Below the pieces are notes generated by a model, which saw only the letters and a list, made by a program, of their open reading frames with translations, was not told where the DNA came from and did not search any database. The translations under genes were made by a program, and so were the position numbers. A DNA stretch of 38,779 nucleotides from an uncultured Prevotella sp. (GTDB taxonomy: Bacteria > Bacteroidota > Bacteroidia > Bacteroidales > Bacteroidaceae), in contig CAKQDQ010000012.1 in the NCBI GenBank assembly GCA_934229335.1, positions 1-38,779 of the forward strand, read 5' to 3'. This document shows, piece by piece, positions 7,468 through 15,840 of this stretch; within the stretch, counting starts at the first letter, position 1, and each line of letters opens with the position of its first letter.

Positions 7468-8001
7468 ATGGAATTAGAAAGCAGAGTACTAAGTAAAGAG
7501 ATTCTTTATAAATTATATGAGTCAGGCAAGACTATCGCTACTGCGGAGTCATGCACCAGCGGACGCATTGGCGAAGTGATAACATCAGTACCAGGAGCAT
7601 CTGCCTACTACAAAGGAGGCACTATATGCTACTCTAACGAGGCAAAGACTACCGTGCTCAATATTGACGCAGACCTCATAGCAGAGAAAAACGCTGTCAG
7701 TGAGGAAGTTGCCAAGGAGATGGTAAAAGGCGTTATCAACCTTCTCGGTACCGACTACGCCATCGCTACCACTGGTTTTGCAGGTCCTGGAGCAGAGGCT
7801 GGCATACCTGTAGGCACCATTTGGATAGCCTGTGGCACAGCAGACGACATACGTACGCTAAAGCTTGAGGGTGACGATGGACGTGAGGCAAACCTCCGTA
7901 ACGCTACAAACAAGGCACTACAGTTCTTCGTTAGCTACCTCAAGGAGATTTTCCCTGAACCTGACGACATGGACCAGGTGCCAGCACCTGAAGCTAAGTA
8001 A
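7468..8001 (+). CDS. CinA-family nicotinamide-nucleotide amidohydrolase (PncC-type)
   Basis: 177 residues, matching the stand-alone CinA C-terminal (PncC) domain; the N-terminal COG1058 domain of full CinA is absent. The hallmark motifs are TAESCTSGRIGEVITSVPGAS near residues 25-45, YKGGTICYSNEAKTTVL, and GFAGPGAEAGIPVGTIWIA. PncC deamidates nicotinamide mononucleotide to nicotinate mononucleotide in pyridine-nucleotide salvage. The acidic tail (FPEPDDMDQVPAPEAK) lies beyond the domain. The ATG at 7468 comes directly after the AT-rich repeat element. Confidence 0.88.
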   Translation: MELESRVLSKEILYKLYESGKTIATAESCTSGRIGEVITSVPGASAYYKGGTICYSNEAKTTVLNIDADLIAEKNAVSEEVAKEMVKGVINLLGTDYAIATTGFAGPGAEAGIPVGTIWIACGTADDIRTLKLEGDDGREANLRNATNKALQFFVSYLKEIFPEPDDMDQVPAPEAK

Positions 8002-8021
8002 GTGGCAATATAAACAACTTT

Positions 8022-8217
8022 AGTAATATTAAAAAAATAACTTATTCAATTTTTATATTGTTAGAGTAACGTCTTCTTACGCAGCTTTTATCTCATCTTG
8101 CTGGCTATTTTGTGGCTATTCATCAGTCACGATGCTCGCATCGCTCCATCTTCATATCCCCAAAATATCTCAGCAATCTGAGGTAAAAACCGCGTAAGTT
8201 ATTTTTTCAATATTACT
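8022..8217. mobile_element. MITE-like element, family 1, copy 2 (196 bp)
   Basis: It has the same length and about 95% identity by eye to 5998-6193, with the same ~23-bp terminal inverted repeats. It lies between the CinA-type gene and the DUF5362-like gene, ending 22 bp before the latter's start. Flanking sequence differs from that of copy 1, so this is a transposed rather than a tandem copy. No clean target duplication is evident. Confidence 0.75.
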
Positions 8218-8239
8218 TAATAACTAAAAACTAACGAGT

Positions 8240-8653
8240 ATGGAAGGATTAGAGAACCTTAAAATCACGGAAGGCATAAAGAATGACCTTCTAACGTCAG
8301 CAAAATGGACTAAGTTCTTAGCAGTAACAGGAACGGTGGCCATGGTAGTCACTGCATTAGCGGGACTCTGCATGATATGCTTAGGTAACGGTGCGGCACA
8401 GAAAGCAATGGGTATATGTTACGTTATTGTAATAGCCCTTTACGTCTATCCACTGAAAAAGATGTTCAACATAGTCCGAACTACTCGTGAGGCGATGAAT
8501 GATGTGAGCCAAGAGTCGTTAGAACAAGCTACTTCTAACCTCTCTTCACTGACAAAGTTCATGGGAATCCTGACGATAATAGTTTTGGTTATTTATGCCA
8601 TAGCTATATTAGGCGGAATAATAGCGGGTGTATCGCTGTTAGGAAGTCTATAG
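8240..8653 (+). CDS. DUF5362-like integral membrane protein
   Basis: 137 residues with three membrane segments (~25-48, 57-76 and 107-134). Between segments 2 and 3 lies a helical loop with NIVRTTREAMNDVSQESLEQATSNLSSLTKFMGI. That layout, ending in a Gly-rich final helix, matches my memory of the Bacteroidota DUF5362 family, whose function is unknown. No enzymatic motif is visible. The gene is preceded by MITE-like copy 2 and followed by a large hairpin (8662-8729). Confidence 0.6.
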   Translation: MEGLENLKITEGIKNDLLTSAKWTKFLAVTGTVAMVVTALAGLCMICLGNGAAQKAMGICYVIVIALYVYPLKKMFNIVRTTREAMNDVSQESLEQATSNLSSLTKFMGILTIIVLVIYAIAILGGIIAGVSLLGSL

Positions 8654-8661
8654 ATTAGTTG

Positions 8662-8729
8662 CCCCTGTAAGAGTGCTCGTGACTTTATGTTGATATATAT
8701 AAAGTGGTTAGACGAGCCACTTACAGGGG
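8662..8729. repeat. Large imperfect hairpin after the DUF5362-like gene
   Basis: CCCCTGTAAG (8662-8671), then GTG and CTCGT, pair with ACGAG, CAC and TTACAGGGG (ending 8729). An inner stem ACTTTAT (8682-8688) with ATAAAGT (8699-8705) closes the loop. There is no T-run on the plus side, so it is a poor rho-independent terminator. It may stabilise a 3' end. Confidence 0.6.
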
Positions 8730-8767
8730 TAAGTTATATATTCAAAGCATGTTACCAAGCAACTATT

Positions 8768-9532
8768 ATGAAACATTGTTACAAAACATTACTGACACTT
8801 CTTGCTTTCTTACTGCCATCTTTCATTGTATCAGTAAGCACACTTGCGCAGAACAACACAGCGATGAAGGACTATATCTTTATACTAAACTATAGTCCGT
8901 CGCTGAGTCAACGATACCCTGACCGCCCTGATGTTCCTAAAAAAGGCGGTGAGTTCCATGCTTTGTCGTATGGAAGCTATGACATTGCCTTTATTTACAA
9001 CGAATATATGTGTGGATATTATCATGTTCCTCTTGAACTTCAAGATGGCTTTAAGGCTGGAACCACCGACTTGCAAAAGACTAACCCCACGCTATACTGG
9101 AAGAAGGTGAAGGAGATTATGGCTAAGATAGACCGTTATTGGGCTAACCATGACTCTATAGCTAACGAGCAGAAGAAGGCAAAGGCTGCACAAATACAAG
9201 AAGACACAAGAAAAGAAAATGCTTCTGAAATAGTAGACCAGATGCCTTCATATCCTGGTGGCATGGGTGCTTTGATGCAATTTTTGTCAAGTCACCTTAA
9301 GTATCCTGCAGATGCGAGGAAAAATGGTAAACAAGTGAGAGTTATATGTAAAATGGTAATAGAAGAAGATGGTACTGTAACCAACGTAAAAGTTGTACAA
9401 TCTATAGACCCATCACTTGACAAGGAGGCTGTACGAGTTCTTGAATCAATGCCCAAATGGATTCCTGGTAAGAGCGGAGGAACGCCTGTTCGCGTAGTAT
9501 ATACATTACCCGTGACATTTAGGTTGCAGTGA
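8768..9532 (+). CDS. Secreted/periplasmic protein with TonB C-terminal domain
   Basis: The start is set at the ATG at 8768, where a typical signal peptide begins (MKHCYKTLLTLLAFLLPSFIV, cleavage near TLA|QN). An in-frame ATG at 8687 would bury it and lies in the upstream hairpin. The product is 254 residues. A unique middle region (30-155) is followed by a TonB C-terminal domain (~160-254): YPGGMGALMQFLSSHLKYP, GKQVRVICKMVIEEDGTVTNVKVVQSIDPSLDKEAVRVLESMPKWIPG. True TonB proteins have an uncleaved N-terminal anchor that contacts ExbB-ExbD; here the N-terminus looks cleavable, so energy transduction is doubtful. No transporter gene is adjacent. Confidence 0.75.
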   Translation: MKHCYKTLLTLLAFLLPSFIVSVSTLAQNNTAMKDYIFILNYSPSLSQRYPDRPDVPKKGGEFHALSYGSYDIAFIYNEYMCGYYHVPLELQDGFKAGTTDLQKTNPTLYWKKVKEIMAKIDRYWANHDSIANEQKKAKAAQIQEDTRKENASEIVDQMPSYPGGMGALMQFLSSHLKYPADARKNGKQVRVICKMVIEEDGTVTNVKVVQSIDPSLDKEAVRVLESMPKWIPGKSGGTPVRVVYTLPVTFRLQ

Positions 9533-9622
9533 TTACTGACATTACACCGCATGATAAAGACGAAATGGAACAATCTTTAGAATAAAAGACATAAGGAAGG
9601 AGTAGAAAAAAGGATAACACAA

Positions 9623-10978
9623 ATGACGACGAAACAATCACAATCAGACATGCTGCATGGCCCTATGATGTGGAAGATAGTGCTCTTCGCATTGCCCCTT
9701 GCAGCCACCAGCGCGCTGGAACAGATCTTTAACTCCGTTGATGTAGCCGTGGTAGGCCGCTTTGCCAGTAGTGAAGCACTGGCAGCAGTGGGTGCCAACG
9801 CACCTATTATAAGCCTCTTCATTACCCTTGTCGTCGGTATATCGCTCGGTGCCAACGCCATATTGTCGAACTTTATAGGGCAAAAAGACAACGAGGGCAT
9901 ATCGCGTGGTGTGCAAACCACACTGCTGATGGGATTAGGAGTTGGCATACTCTTCATGCTCTGCGGACTACTCATCGCCCAACCTATGCTTACCGCCATA
10001 GACACTCCACGTGAAGTGCTTAGCGATGCGGTGCTGTATCTGCGCATTTACTTTGTGGGAATACCGTTCCTCGTTATCTTCAACTTCTGTTCTGCCATAC
10101 TTCGCAGCATGGGCGACACACGCCGCCCACTCTACATCCTCGTTGTGGCAGGAGTGGTAAACACTATTCTCAACCTCGTCTTCGTCATAGTGTTCCACCT
10201 CGGAGTGGCTGGAGTAGCCATAGCCACAAGCATAGCCAACGCACTGAGTGCGTCAATAGTGGTCTACCTCTTGACGAAAGAGCAGGGACCTTTTCGTCTT
10301 CACCTGAAGGGTATGCGCCTTTACAAGCGCGAGATGCGACGCATACTGAAGATTGGTGTGCCTGCTGGCATACAAGGTATGGTGTTTGCCGTTAGCAACA
10401 TCATCATACAGTCAGAGATAAACAGTTACGGTCCTTACGCCGTTGCAGGCTCTGCCGCTGCCCTTAACTTTGAATACTACTGCTATTACTTAATCAGTGC
10501 CTTCAACGGTGCTGCCATAACCTTCATCGGTCAGAACTACGGTGCTGGCAAGATGGACCGCGTTCGCAGCGTGTTCCGCATCTGCATGAGTTGGGCTTTA
10601 GTGCTCTCCTGCGCCGCCAACCTCTTCTTTGTATTTCTAAAGCCCTTCTTTCTCAGTCTGTTTACAGCCGACCCACAGGTGTACCAATACGGTAGCGAGC
10701 GTATGTTGATAGTTCTCTCCGTGCAGTGGATAGCTTGCAGTTACGAGATATCAGCATCGGCACTACGTGGCATGGGCATCAGTATACCGCCAACAGTACT
10801 CGTCATCTTCGGCACCTGCGTGCTGCGAGTGGCGTGGGTTTACCTCATCTGCCCAGCGTGGCATAGTTTCGGTGCACTCATGACGGTATATCCCGTGTCG
10901 TGGGCAGTAACAGGCGTAATGGTCTTCACGATGTTTATGTATGTTATGAAGAGGGTGGAACGAGAGGGCTGCATATAG
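9623..10978 (+). CDS. MATE family multidrug/sodium antiporter
   Basis: 451 residues with about 12 hydrophobic segments arranged as two similar halves, the typical MATE size and layout. Family-like sequences include ALPLAATSALEQIFNSVDVAVVGRF (N-lobe helix 1), VGANAPIISLF and GISLGANAILSNFIGQ. The second half has GVPAGIQGMVFAVSNIIIQ and ISAFNGAAITFIGQNYGAGK. Members export cationic drugs or metabolites in exchange for Na+ or H+ across the inner membrane; the substrate cannot be predicted. It starts 90 bp after the TonB-domain gene and is followed by a strong terminator. Confidence 0.93.
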   Translation: MTTKQSQSDMLHGPMMWKIVLFALPLAATSALEQIFNSVDVAVVGRFASSEALAAVGANAPIISLFITLVVGISLGANAILSNFIGQKDNEGISRGVQTTLLMGLGVGILFMLCGLLIAQPMLTAIDTPREVLSDAVLYLRIYFVGIPFLVIFNFCSAILRSMGDTRRPLYILVVAGVVNTILNLVFVIVFHLGVAGVAIATSIANALSASIVVYLLTKEQGPFRLHLKGMRLYKREMRRILKIGVPAGIQGMVFAVSNIIIQSEINSYGPYAVAGSAAALNFEYYCYYLISAFNGAAITFIGQNYGAGKMDRVRSVFRICMSWALVLSCAANLFFVFLKPFFLSLFTADPQVYQYGSERMLIVLSVQWIACSYEISASALRGMGISIPPTVLVIFGTCVLRVAWVYLICPAWHSFGALMTVYPVSWAVTGVMVFTMFMYVMKRVEREGCI

Positions 10979-11055
10979 CGGCGGCGACGCCAAGACAGCC
11001 ATCAGAAGAAATTTCCTCTCAGGAAATAATGGCGCAAATATACGAAAATTTACGG

Positions 11056-11123
11056 AAAAGTGCCGATAATGGTACGAAATCTCATAAAAAAACATTGATT
11101 TCGCACCATTATCGGCACTTTTT
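11056..11123 (+). terminator. Terminator of the MATE gene
   Basis: A 25-bp stem with one A-C mismatch joins 11056-11080 (AAAAGTGCCGATAATGG...) to 11098-11122, with a 17-nt loop and a terminal T5 (11119-11123). The A-run on the left also makes it plausible on the minus strand, although no minus gene faces it. Confidence 0.92.
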
Positions 11124-11213
11124 CGTTATCTGGCGGCTACGGTAATTGAGGAAGAATACACTCCTTACGGATTCGTTACAGGGTGGTGTTATAAATGATA
11201 GAGAAATGTGACA

Positions 11214-11303
11214 ATGCCATACCCCAGTGCGATAATGCCCTTTTCACGATGTGATAAGGTGCTAATCGCAAGGCGAAAGCTATGTGATTAAGCAGCGATT
11301 TGG
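11214..11303 (+). repeat. Structured intergenic repeat, copy B
   Basis: It aligns with 3247-3312 except for about 27 extra bases in the middle. AATCGC (11273-11278) pairs with GCGATT (11295-11300), where copy A has AATCA/TGATT, so at least one pair has changed on both sides. The internal GGC-GAAA-GCT hairpin is kept (GGT-GAAA-GCT in copy A). The 607-bp gap 10979-11585 otherwise holds only the MATE terminator and the xylanase promoter. Confidence 0.55.
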
Positions 11304-11524
11304 TACCTACCCTAAAAGCCATGTCTACATATAACAACTGAGGGAATACACAGGCGGAGACGAGAGCTGTCGGAAAAATAACGAATTAGGTTTTCACCCC
11401 CCAAAAGAACTTGATATTCTGACGCTACAGAAGCTGGCGAACTGTTATCGTATCTCAAACGATATAAAAAGTATTAGAAACAACTTTTTTTCGCTGATTT
11501 TTAGCAAGTTTTACGCTGATCTGT

Positions 11525-11554
11525 TTTGTAATAAAAAGAAAAAACGTAACTTTG
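11525..11554 (+). promoter_or_regulatory. Xylanase promoter
   Basis: A -33 TTTG (11525-11528), an 18-bp spacer and a -7 TAACTTTG (11547-11554) fit the Bacteroidota consensus well. The start site should fall near 11561, leaving a leader of about 25 nt before the ATG at 11586. Confidence 0.8.
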
Positions 11555-11585
11555 CAGTGATTTCGAAAACCTATAACTCATTAAA

Positions 11586-13934
11586 ATGAAAAAAATCTAC
11601 TCCCTTGCTCTTTGTTTCGGCATGACGCTTACCGCCATGGCGCAACAGAACTACAATTTTGAGACGGGTAAGCCTAATGACGCCAACTACCGCTACCTTG
11701 ACGGTTACGCTGACCTGAAGGAATATGTCAACAGGGCAAAATACCCTAACTTCCACTTTGCCATTGCTACTGGTGCCAACGACTACGTTAACAACGCTGT
11801 AGTGCGCAACCTTATAAACCGTAATGCTGACGAGACTGTGGCTGGCAACGCCATGAAGATGGCAAGCTGCGTAGACGGCAACGGCAACATGAACTTCTCT
11901 ACTGTCAAGAACTTTGTCAATACTGCTACCGCCAACGGTGTGCAGATATATGGCCATACCTTGGCTTGGCACTCGCAGCAACCTAAGGCCTGGCTGCTGA
12001 AACTGTTGCAGGATAAGCCTGCCGAAGATCTTAAGGACGGCGACGTAACGGTATATGTACCACTATACAGCAAGGACTTCGCTACCACGCAGAACATTGG
12101 CTGGCACAGCGACTTTACGCAGTATGGCTACAACGTGACGTTCTCTGCTGACGACGGTATGCTGATACACACCACCAAGAGCCAAGGGGCATGGGAGGCA
12201 CAGTTCCTTGCTTGCACCGACATTCCTACCGTAAAGGGCAAGACATACCGCATGACCATGAAGATTAAAGCCTCGAAGACTGGCACACTGCACACCAAGT
12301 TGGGCGACTGGAGCAGTGGTCCGTCGGGCAATGTGTCATTCACTAAAGCATGGAAAGAAGTGAAGCTCAGCTATAAAGCCACTACGGACGCCAGCTTCTT
12401 ACTTTTACAATGTGGCGACTTCGTGGGCGACATATATATTAAGGACATAAAATTTGAGGAGCCTAAGAAGGGAAAGACGATAGAGGAGCAACGACGCTGC
12501 CTCAAGATGGAGGCTACGGAGCGCAACGCTAACGTATACGACAACCAGTTGTGGATAATACCTGGCACCTTCAGCGCAGGGGCTAAGTATGAGTTCACGG
12601 CTGACGTGCGTGCCGATAAGGCTGCTACCGCGTCTACGCAGACGCATAACGCACCTGGAAACTATGTGCACTACGAGGCTATCGGCAACATTCCGTTTAC
12701 TACAGAGTGGAAGACGGTGACACGCACAGGCACCTTCACTAAGGCTGGCAGCAGCATTGCCCTAAACCTTAGCGAGTTAGCCGACGCCAACACTTATTAC
12801 TTCGACAACGTAAGTCTGAAGATTAATGGCGTAGAGAAGATAAAGAACGGTGACTTAGAGGGCACTGACGTTTCTTCATTCAAGGTAAAACAGTATGGGG
12901 GAGCTATCGAATCGCCTGCCATCTGCGAGAGTCTGAAATACGTTTATCTGCCTTCAAGCACTCCTCTGACGGACGAGGAGCGTCACGACACCCTCGTCTA
13001 CGCTATGGACAAATGGATTAAGGGTATGATGGCAGCCTGCGACGGTAAGGTGAAGGCATGGGACCTTGTCAACGAGGCTATCTCTGGCGGTGGCAACGAC
13101 GGCTCTGGCAACTACCTGCTGCAACACTCTGACGGCTACAACAGCGGCACATGGGACGTGGGTGGCGATGCCTTCTACTGGCAAGACTATATGGGCGACC
13201 TGGAATACGTGCGCCAAGCATGCCGATTAGCTCGCAAATACGGTCCAAAGGACGTGAAACTGTTTATCAACGACTATAACCTTGAGAGCTTCTGGGACGA
13301 CAACAAGAAGCTGAAATCGCTCATCAACTGGATAAAGAAATGGGAGGCTGATGGCGTGACGAAGATTGACGGCATAGGCACACAGATGCACATATCATGC
13401 TGCATGAACGACAACGACCTCAACTATCGCAAGAAGTACATCACGCAGATGTTCAAACTCATGGCGGCAACGGGCAAGCTCGTGCGTGTCAGTGAGTTGG
13501 ACATGGGCATGATAGACGCTAACGGAAATGACGTCAGCACCGACAACATGACGGAAGCCATGCACAAGCGTATGGCGGACTACTACGAGTGGATTATCAA
13601 ACAGTACCTCACCATCATACCTGCGGCACAGCAATGGGGCATCTGTCAGTGGTGCGCAACAGACTCACCGAAAGGTAGCGGATGGCGTGCAGACACACCT
13701 GTAGGCATTTGGGACATTAACTACTACCGTAAGCACATCTATGCAGGCTTCGCACGCGGACTGAGTGGGCAGACTACTGGCATCCAGCAGGTAGAGAACA
13801 CCACAGCAGACGGCACCCTTGTCAAACAAGGTATCTACGACATCAATGGGCGTCGCATTGCCTATGGCACAGACACCTCAACGCTGCCTGCTGGCTTCTA
13901 TATCGTAAACGGTAAGAAGATGGTAAAGAAATAA
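11586..13934 (+). CDS. Secreted GH10 endo-1,4-beta-xylanase with inserted CBM modules
   Basis: 782 residues. The signal peptide covers 1-19. The GH10 barrel starts at ~40-160 (FHFAIATGAND, GHTLAWHSQQPKAW). It is interrupted by ~270 residues with two jelly-roll-like modules (~165-290 and ~300-415; YYFDNVSLKI is typical of CBM4/9/22). It resumes at ~445-730 with the acid/base Glu497 in WDLVNEAIS and the nucleophile Glu637 in RVSELDMG. Such split GH10 enzymes are known from xylan-degrading Prevotella and Bacteroides. The tail (GIYDINGRRI...LPAGFYIVNGKKMVKK) resembles a Bacteroidota C-terminal sorting or anchoring motif. It should cut the beta-1,4-xylan backbone outside the cell. It has its own promoter and terminator, with no SusC/D pair nearby. 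Confidence 0.95.
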   Translation: MKKIYSLALCFGMTLTAMAQQNYNFETGKPNDANYRYLDGYADLKEYVNRAKYPNFHFAIATGANDYVNNAVVRNLINRNADETVAGNAMKMASCVDGNGNMNFSTVKNFVNTATANGVQIYGHTLAWHSQQPKAWLLKLLQDKPAEDLKDGDVTVYVPLYSKDFATTQNIGWHSDFTQYGYNVTFSADDGMLIHTTKSQGAWEAQFLACTDIPTVKGKTYRMTMKIKASKTGTLHTKLGDWSSGPSGNVSFTKAWKEVKLSYKATTDASFLLLQCGDFVGDIYIKDIKFEEPKKGKTIEEQRRCLKMEATERNANVYDNQLWIIPGTFSAGAKYEFTADVRADKAATASTQTHNAPGNYVHYEAIGNIPFTTEWKTVTRTGTFTKAGSSIALNLSELADANTYYFDNVSLKINGVEKIKNGDLEGTDVSSFKVKQYGGAIESPAICESLKYVYLPSSTPLTDEERHDTLVYAMDKWIKGMMAACDGKVKAWDLVNEAISGGGNDGSGNYLLQHSDGYNSGTWDVGGDAFYWQDYMGDLEYVRQACRLARKYGPKDVKLFINDYNLESFWDDNKKLKSLINWIKKWEADGVTKIDGIGTQMHISCCMNDNDLNYRKKYITQMFKLMAATGKLVRVSELDMGMIDANGNDVSTDNMTEAMHKRMADYYEWIIKQYLTIIPAAQQWGICQWCATDSPKGSGWRADTPVGIWDINYYRKHIYAGFARGLSGQTTGIQQVENTTADGTLVKQGIYDINGRRIAYGTDTSTLPAGFYIVNGKKMVKK

Positions 13935-13980
13935 GCAGGGCAAGGAGTCTCTGACATTGAATTATTAACGGGAAAAGTAT

Positions 13981-14025
13981 ACAATCACCTGTTGACGAAA
14001 TAAAATTTCATCAACAGGTGATTGT
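13981..14025 (+). terminator. Hairpin terminator after the xylanase gene
   Basis: A perfect 15-bp stem joins ACAATCACCTGTTGA (13981-13995) to its complement (14011-14025). The T-run is weak (CATTATTGG), but the stem is long and lies 46 bp after the stop. Confidence 0.75.
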
Positions 14026-14086
14026 CATTATTGGACGTAAACGGAAGTAATTATTTTATACCAAATTCTTTTTTCTATCGATAAAA

Positions 14087-14118
14087 TTTGGAGAATAATC
14101 AGGAAAATCGTAGCTTTG
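14087..14118 (+). promoter_or_regulatory. Promoter of the Sel1-repeat gene and its leader
   Basis: TTTG (14087-14090), a 20-bp spacer and TAGCTTTG (14111-14118) match the Bacteroidota consensus. The resulting ~180-nt leader to 14303 is long and contains a perfect 8-bp hairpin, CCTAAATT (14208-14215) with AATTTAGG (14228-14235). The rest of the 13935-14302 gap shows nothing further. Confidence 0.7.
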
Positions 14119-14302
14119 CAGCACTAACCATCTTTATTGCTACCATTAACTAACCACAACCTTGAACATGACGATAAAGAGGCTCATACGATATGCCGTT
14201 AATATCACCTAAATTATAGTGTTGCGGAATTTAGGATAATAAAGAAAAGGCGGAAGAAAAAAAACGAGTTAAGAACAATAATAACATAGGAAAGGAAGCT
14301 GT

Positions 14303-15727
14303 ATGGTAAACTATCAACTAAAACAATTAAGATTTCTATTTCTAAGGGTCTTTACATTAGCAACACTGTCTTTATTCGTATCTACAGCAAATGCACAGTT
14401 TGCAACGCGAAATGTAGAACATGCAATAAAAGTATTGAAAAACTTAGAGACTGACATAAGCAAAGAAGAGGCTTTCGCCATACTGCAAAAAGCCTCAAAG
14501 ATGGGTGAGAATCCATATCTTTGCAATTATTTAGGATTGGCGTATATGTATGGTTCGGGTGTAGAATGTGATTCTGCTCTTGCAGTAAAGTATTTAGAGT
14601 CTGCTGCTACAAGAGGTATAAGTGGTGCATATCATAATCTGGGCATAATGTATAAGTATGCAAAATGCGGTGTACAGCAAAACTTTTATAAGGCTTACGA
14701 TTATTTCTGTAAAGGAGCAGAGCTTAACGTTCCTATATGTATATACGATAAGGCGTATATGCTCTATAAAGGTCTGGGATGCAAACAAGATTATAAAACA
14801 GCGGGCGATCTGTTCTATACAGCCGCTATGAAGCGTCACACGCCTTCCTTATATATGCTGGGACTGTGTTATCGCAACGGATATGGTGTTGAAGCGGATA
14901 GTATTATGGCTTTTACTTGTCTTAAAAAGGCTGCAGCATTAGGATATCGGGATGCCATAGAGGAGTTAGAACGTCCTTATCCTGAGAATTATTTACAAGA
15001 AGAGGTTACTTCCTTAAATACCGAGTTACCAGTTGAAGTACCAAAGATAAACGAGGGCATAAATGATATGGCAACGTTTACTGGAGAATATCAAGGTTTT
15101 CTTGTCATGTATGACTGGAGTGGCAAATACATTTTAGAAGAAAGACCGTTGACGATGAATGTTAAAAGTAACGATGGTAATATTGCAACTGGTTATTTCA
15201 TTTTTAATACAGACACGATACCTTTTACCTCACAAGTCACCGCGAATGGCAAGATGGTCTTTACAGAGGGTAAAATTATGCGACAGGAGCGATATGAAGG
15301 AAATACAAAAGTAAAGTACAGAATAGACAATGCAATAGTTGATGTTTGGCAAAATAACGTTCGTGGAAGACTCAATCTCTACTCGCTACGCATGAAAGAG
15401 CCTGAACGCCCTATGTATTTTGAACTGTACCGTGCAAGTCACAATATGAATATTGTGGAGACAGAAGACTGTGGCATTAAAGTATATCCTAATCCTTTTT
15501 CTACTCAATTCACAATGTCGTTCTCTCTTAAAGAGACAGCAGACGTGACACTGAGGATCTTTAATAAATATGGAATGCAAGTATGGCAGCAAAAACTTGG
15601 CATTATAGACACTGGCAGTCATGAAATTAGTGTTACCCCTAACATACAGGTTGGTACCTATGTCATGAATATAAAAGCTGGCAAACAGGTTTTACGCTCT
15701 ATAATAATAAAGAATGGAGGTGAGTGA
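14303..15727 (+). CDS. Exported Sel1-repeat protein with type IX sorting domain
   Basis: 474 residues. The signal peptide ends near residue 32 (STANAQF). Sel1-like helical repeats fill ~50-225, with units such as YLGLAYMYGSGVECDSALAV, NLGIMYKYAKCGVQQNF and MLGLCYRNGYGVEADSIMA. A beta-rich domain (~260-390) follows. The last ~80 residues form a type A sorting domain, starting IKVYPNPFSTQFTMSFSL and ending IKAGKQVLRSIIIKNGG. Sel1 repeats mediate protein-protein contacts, so a surface-displayed adaptor or binding protein is the best guess. GC content is lower than in the xylanase gene. The stop overlaps the ATG of a 27-codon ORF. Confidence 0.8.
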   Translation: MVNYQLKQLRFLFLRVFTLATLSLFVSTANAQFATRNVEHAIKVLKNLETDISKEEAFAILQKASKMGENPYLCNYLGLAYMYGSGVECDSALAVKYLESAATRGISGAYHNLGIMYKYAKCGVQQNFYKAYDYFCKGAELNVPICIYDKAYMLYKGLGCKQDYKTAGDLFYTAAMKRHTPSLYMLGLCYRNGYGVEADSIMAFTCLKKAAALGYRDAIEELERPYPENYLQEEVTSLNTELPVEVPKINEGINDMATFTGEYQGFLVMYDWSGKYILEERPLTMNVKSNDGNIATGYFIFNTDTIPFTSQVTANGKMVFTEGKIMRQERYEGNTKVKYRIDNAIVDVWQNNVRGRLNLYSLRMKEPERPMYFELYRASHNMNIVETEDCGIKVYPNPFSTQFTMSFSLKETADVTLRIFNKYGMQVWQQKLGIIDTGSHEISVTPNIQVGTYVMNIKAGKQVLRSIIIKNGGE

Positions 15728-15810
15728 TGAAGAAAAATATATTGTTATTTATAACATTATTCTTATTTCTTCCTTTCTTCGGGACAGCTTTAGATGTAAG
15801 TACTCAGTAA
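15727..15810 (+). CDS. 27-residue ORF consisting of a signal peptide
   Basis: ATG at 15727 overlaps the TGA of the Sel1 gene (ATGA-type overlap), which suggests translational coupling. The product starts MKKNILLFITLFLFLPFFG and ends at TAA 15808-15810 after TALDVSTQ. It is a complete Sec signal-peptide shape with only a few residues beyond. It may be the 5' stub of a deleted secreted protein or a genuine membrane micropeptide. The following gene starts 30 bp later with its own signal peptide. Confidence 0.4.
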   Translation: MKKNILLFITLFLFLPFFGTALDVSTQ

Positions 15811-15840
15811 TACAAATTCTTGTCACGAAAACTTATAATT

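Noticed and set aside
8687..8767. Longer start for the TonB-domain gene at ATG 8687
   Set aside because: It would place 27 residues ahead of a textbook signal peptide and begins inside a large hairpin.
10900..11145. ORF overlapping the end of the MATE gene
   Set aside because: It is out of frame with the MATE gene and runs through both arms of the terminator hairpin.
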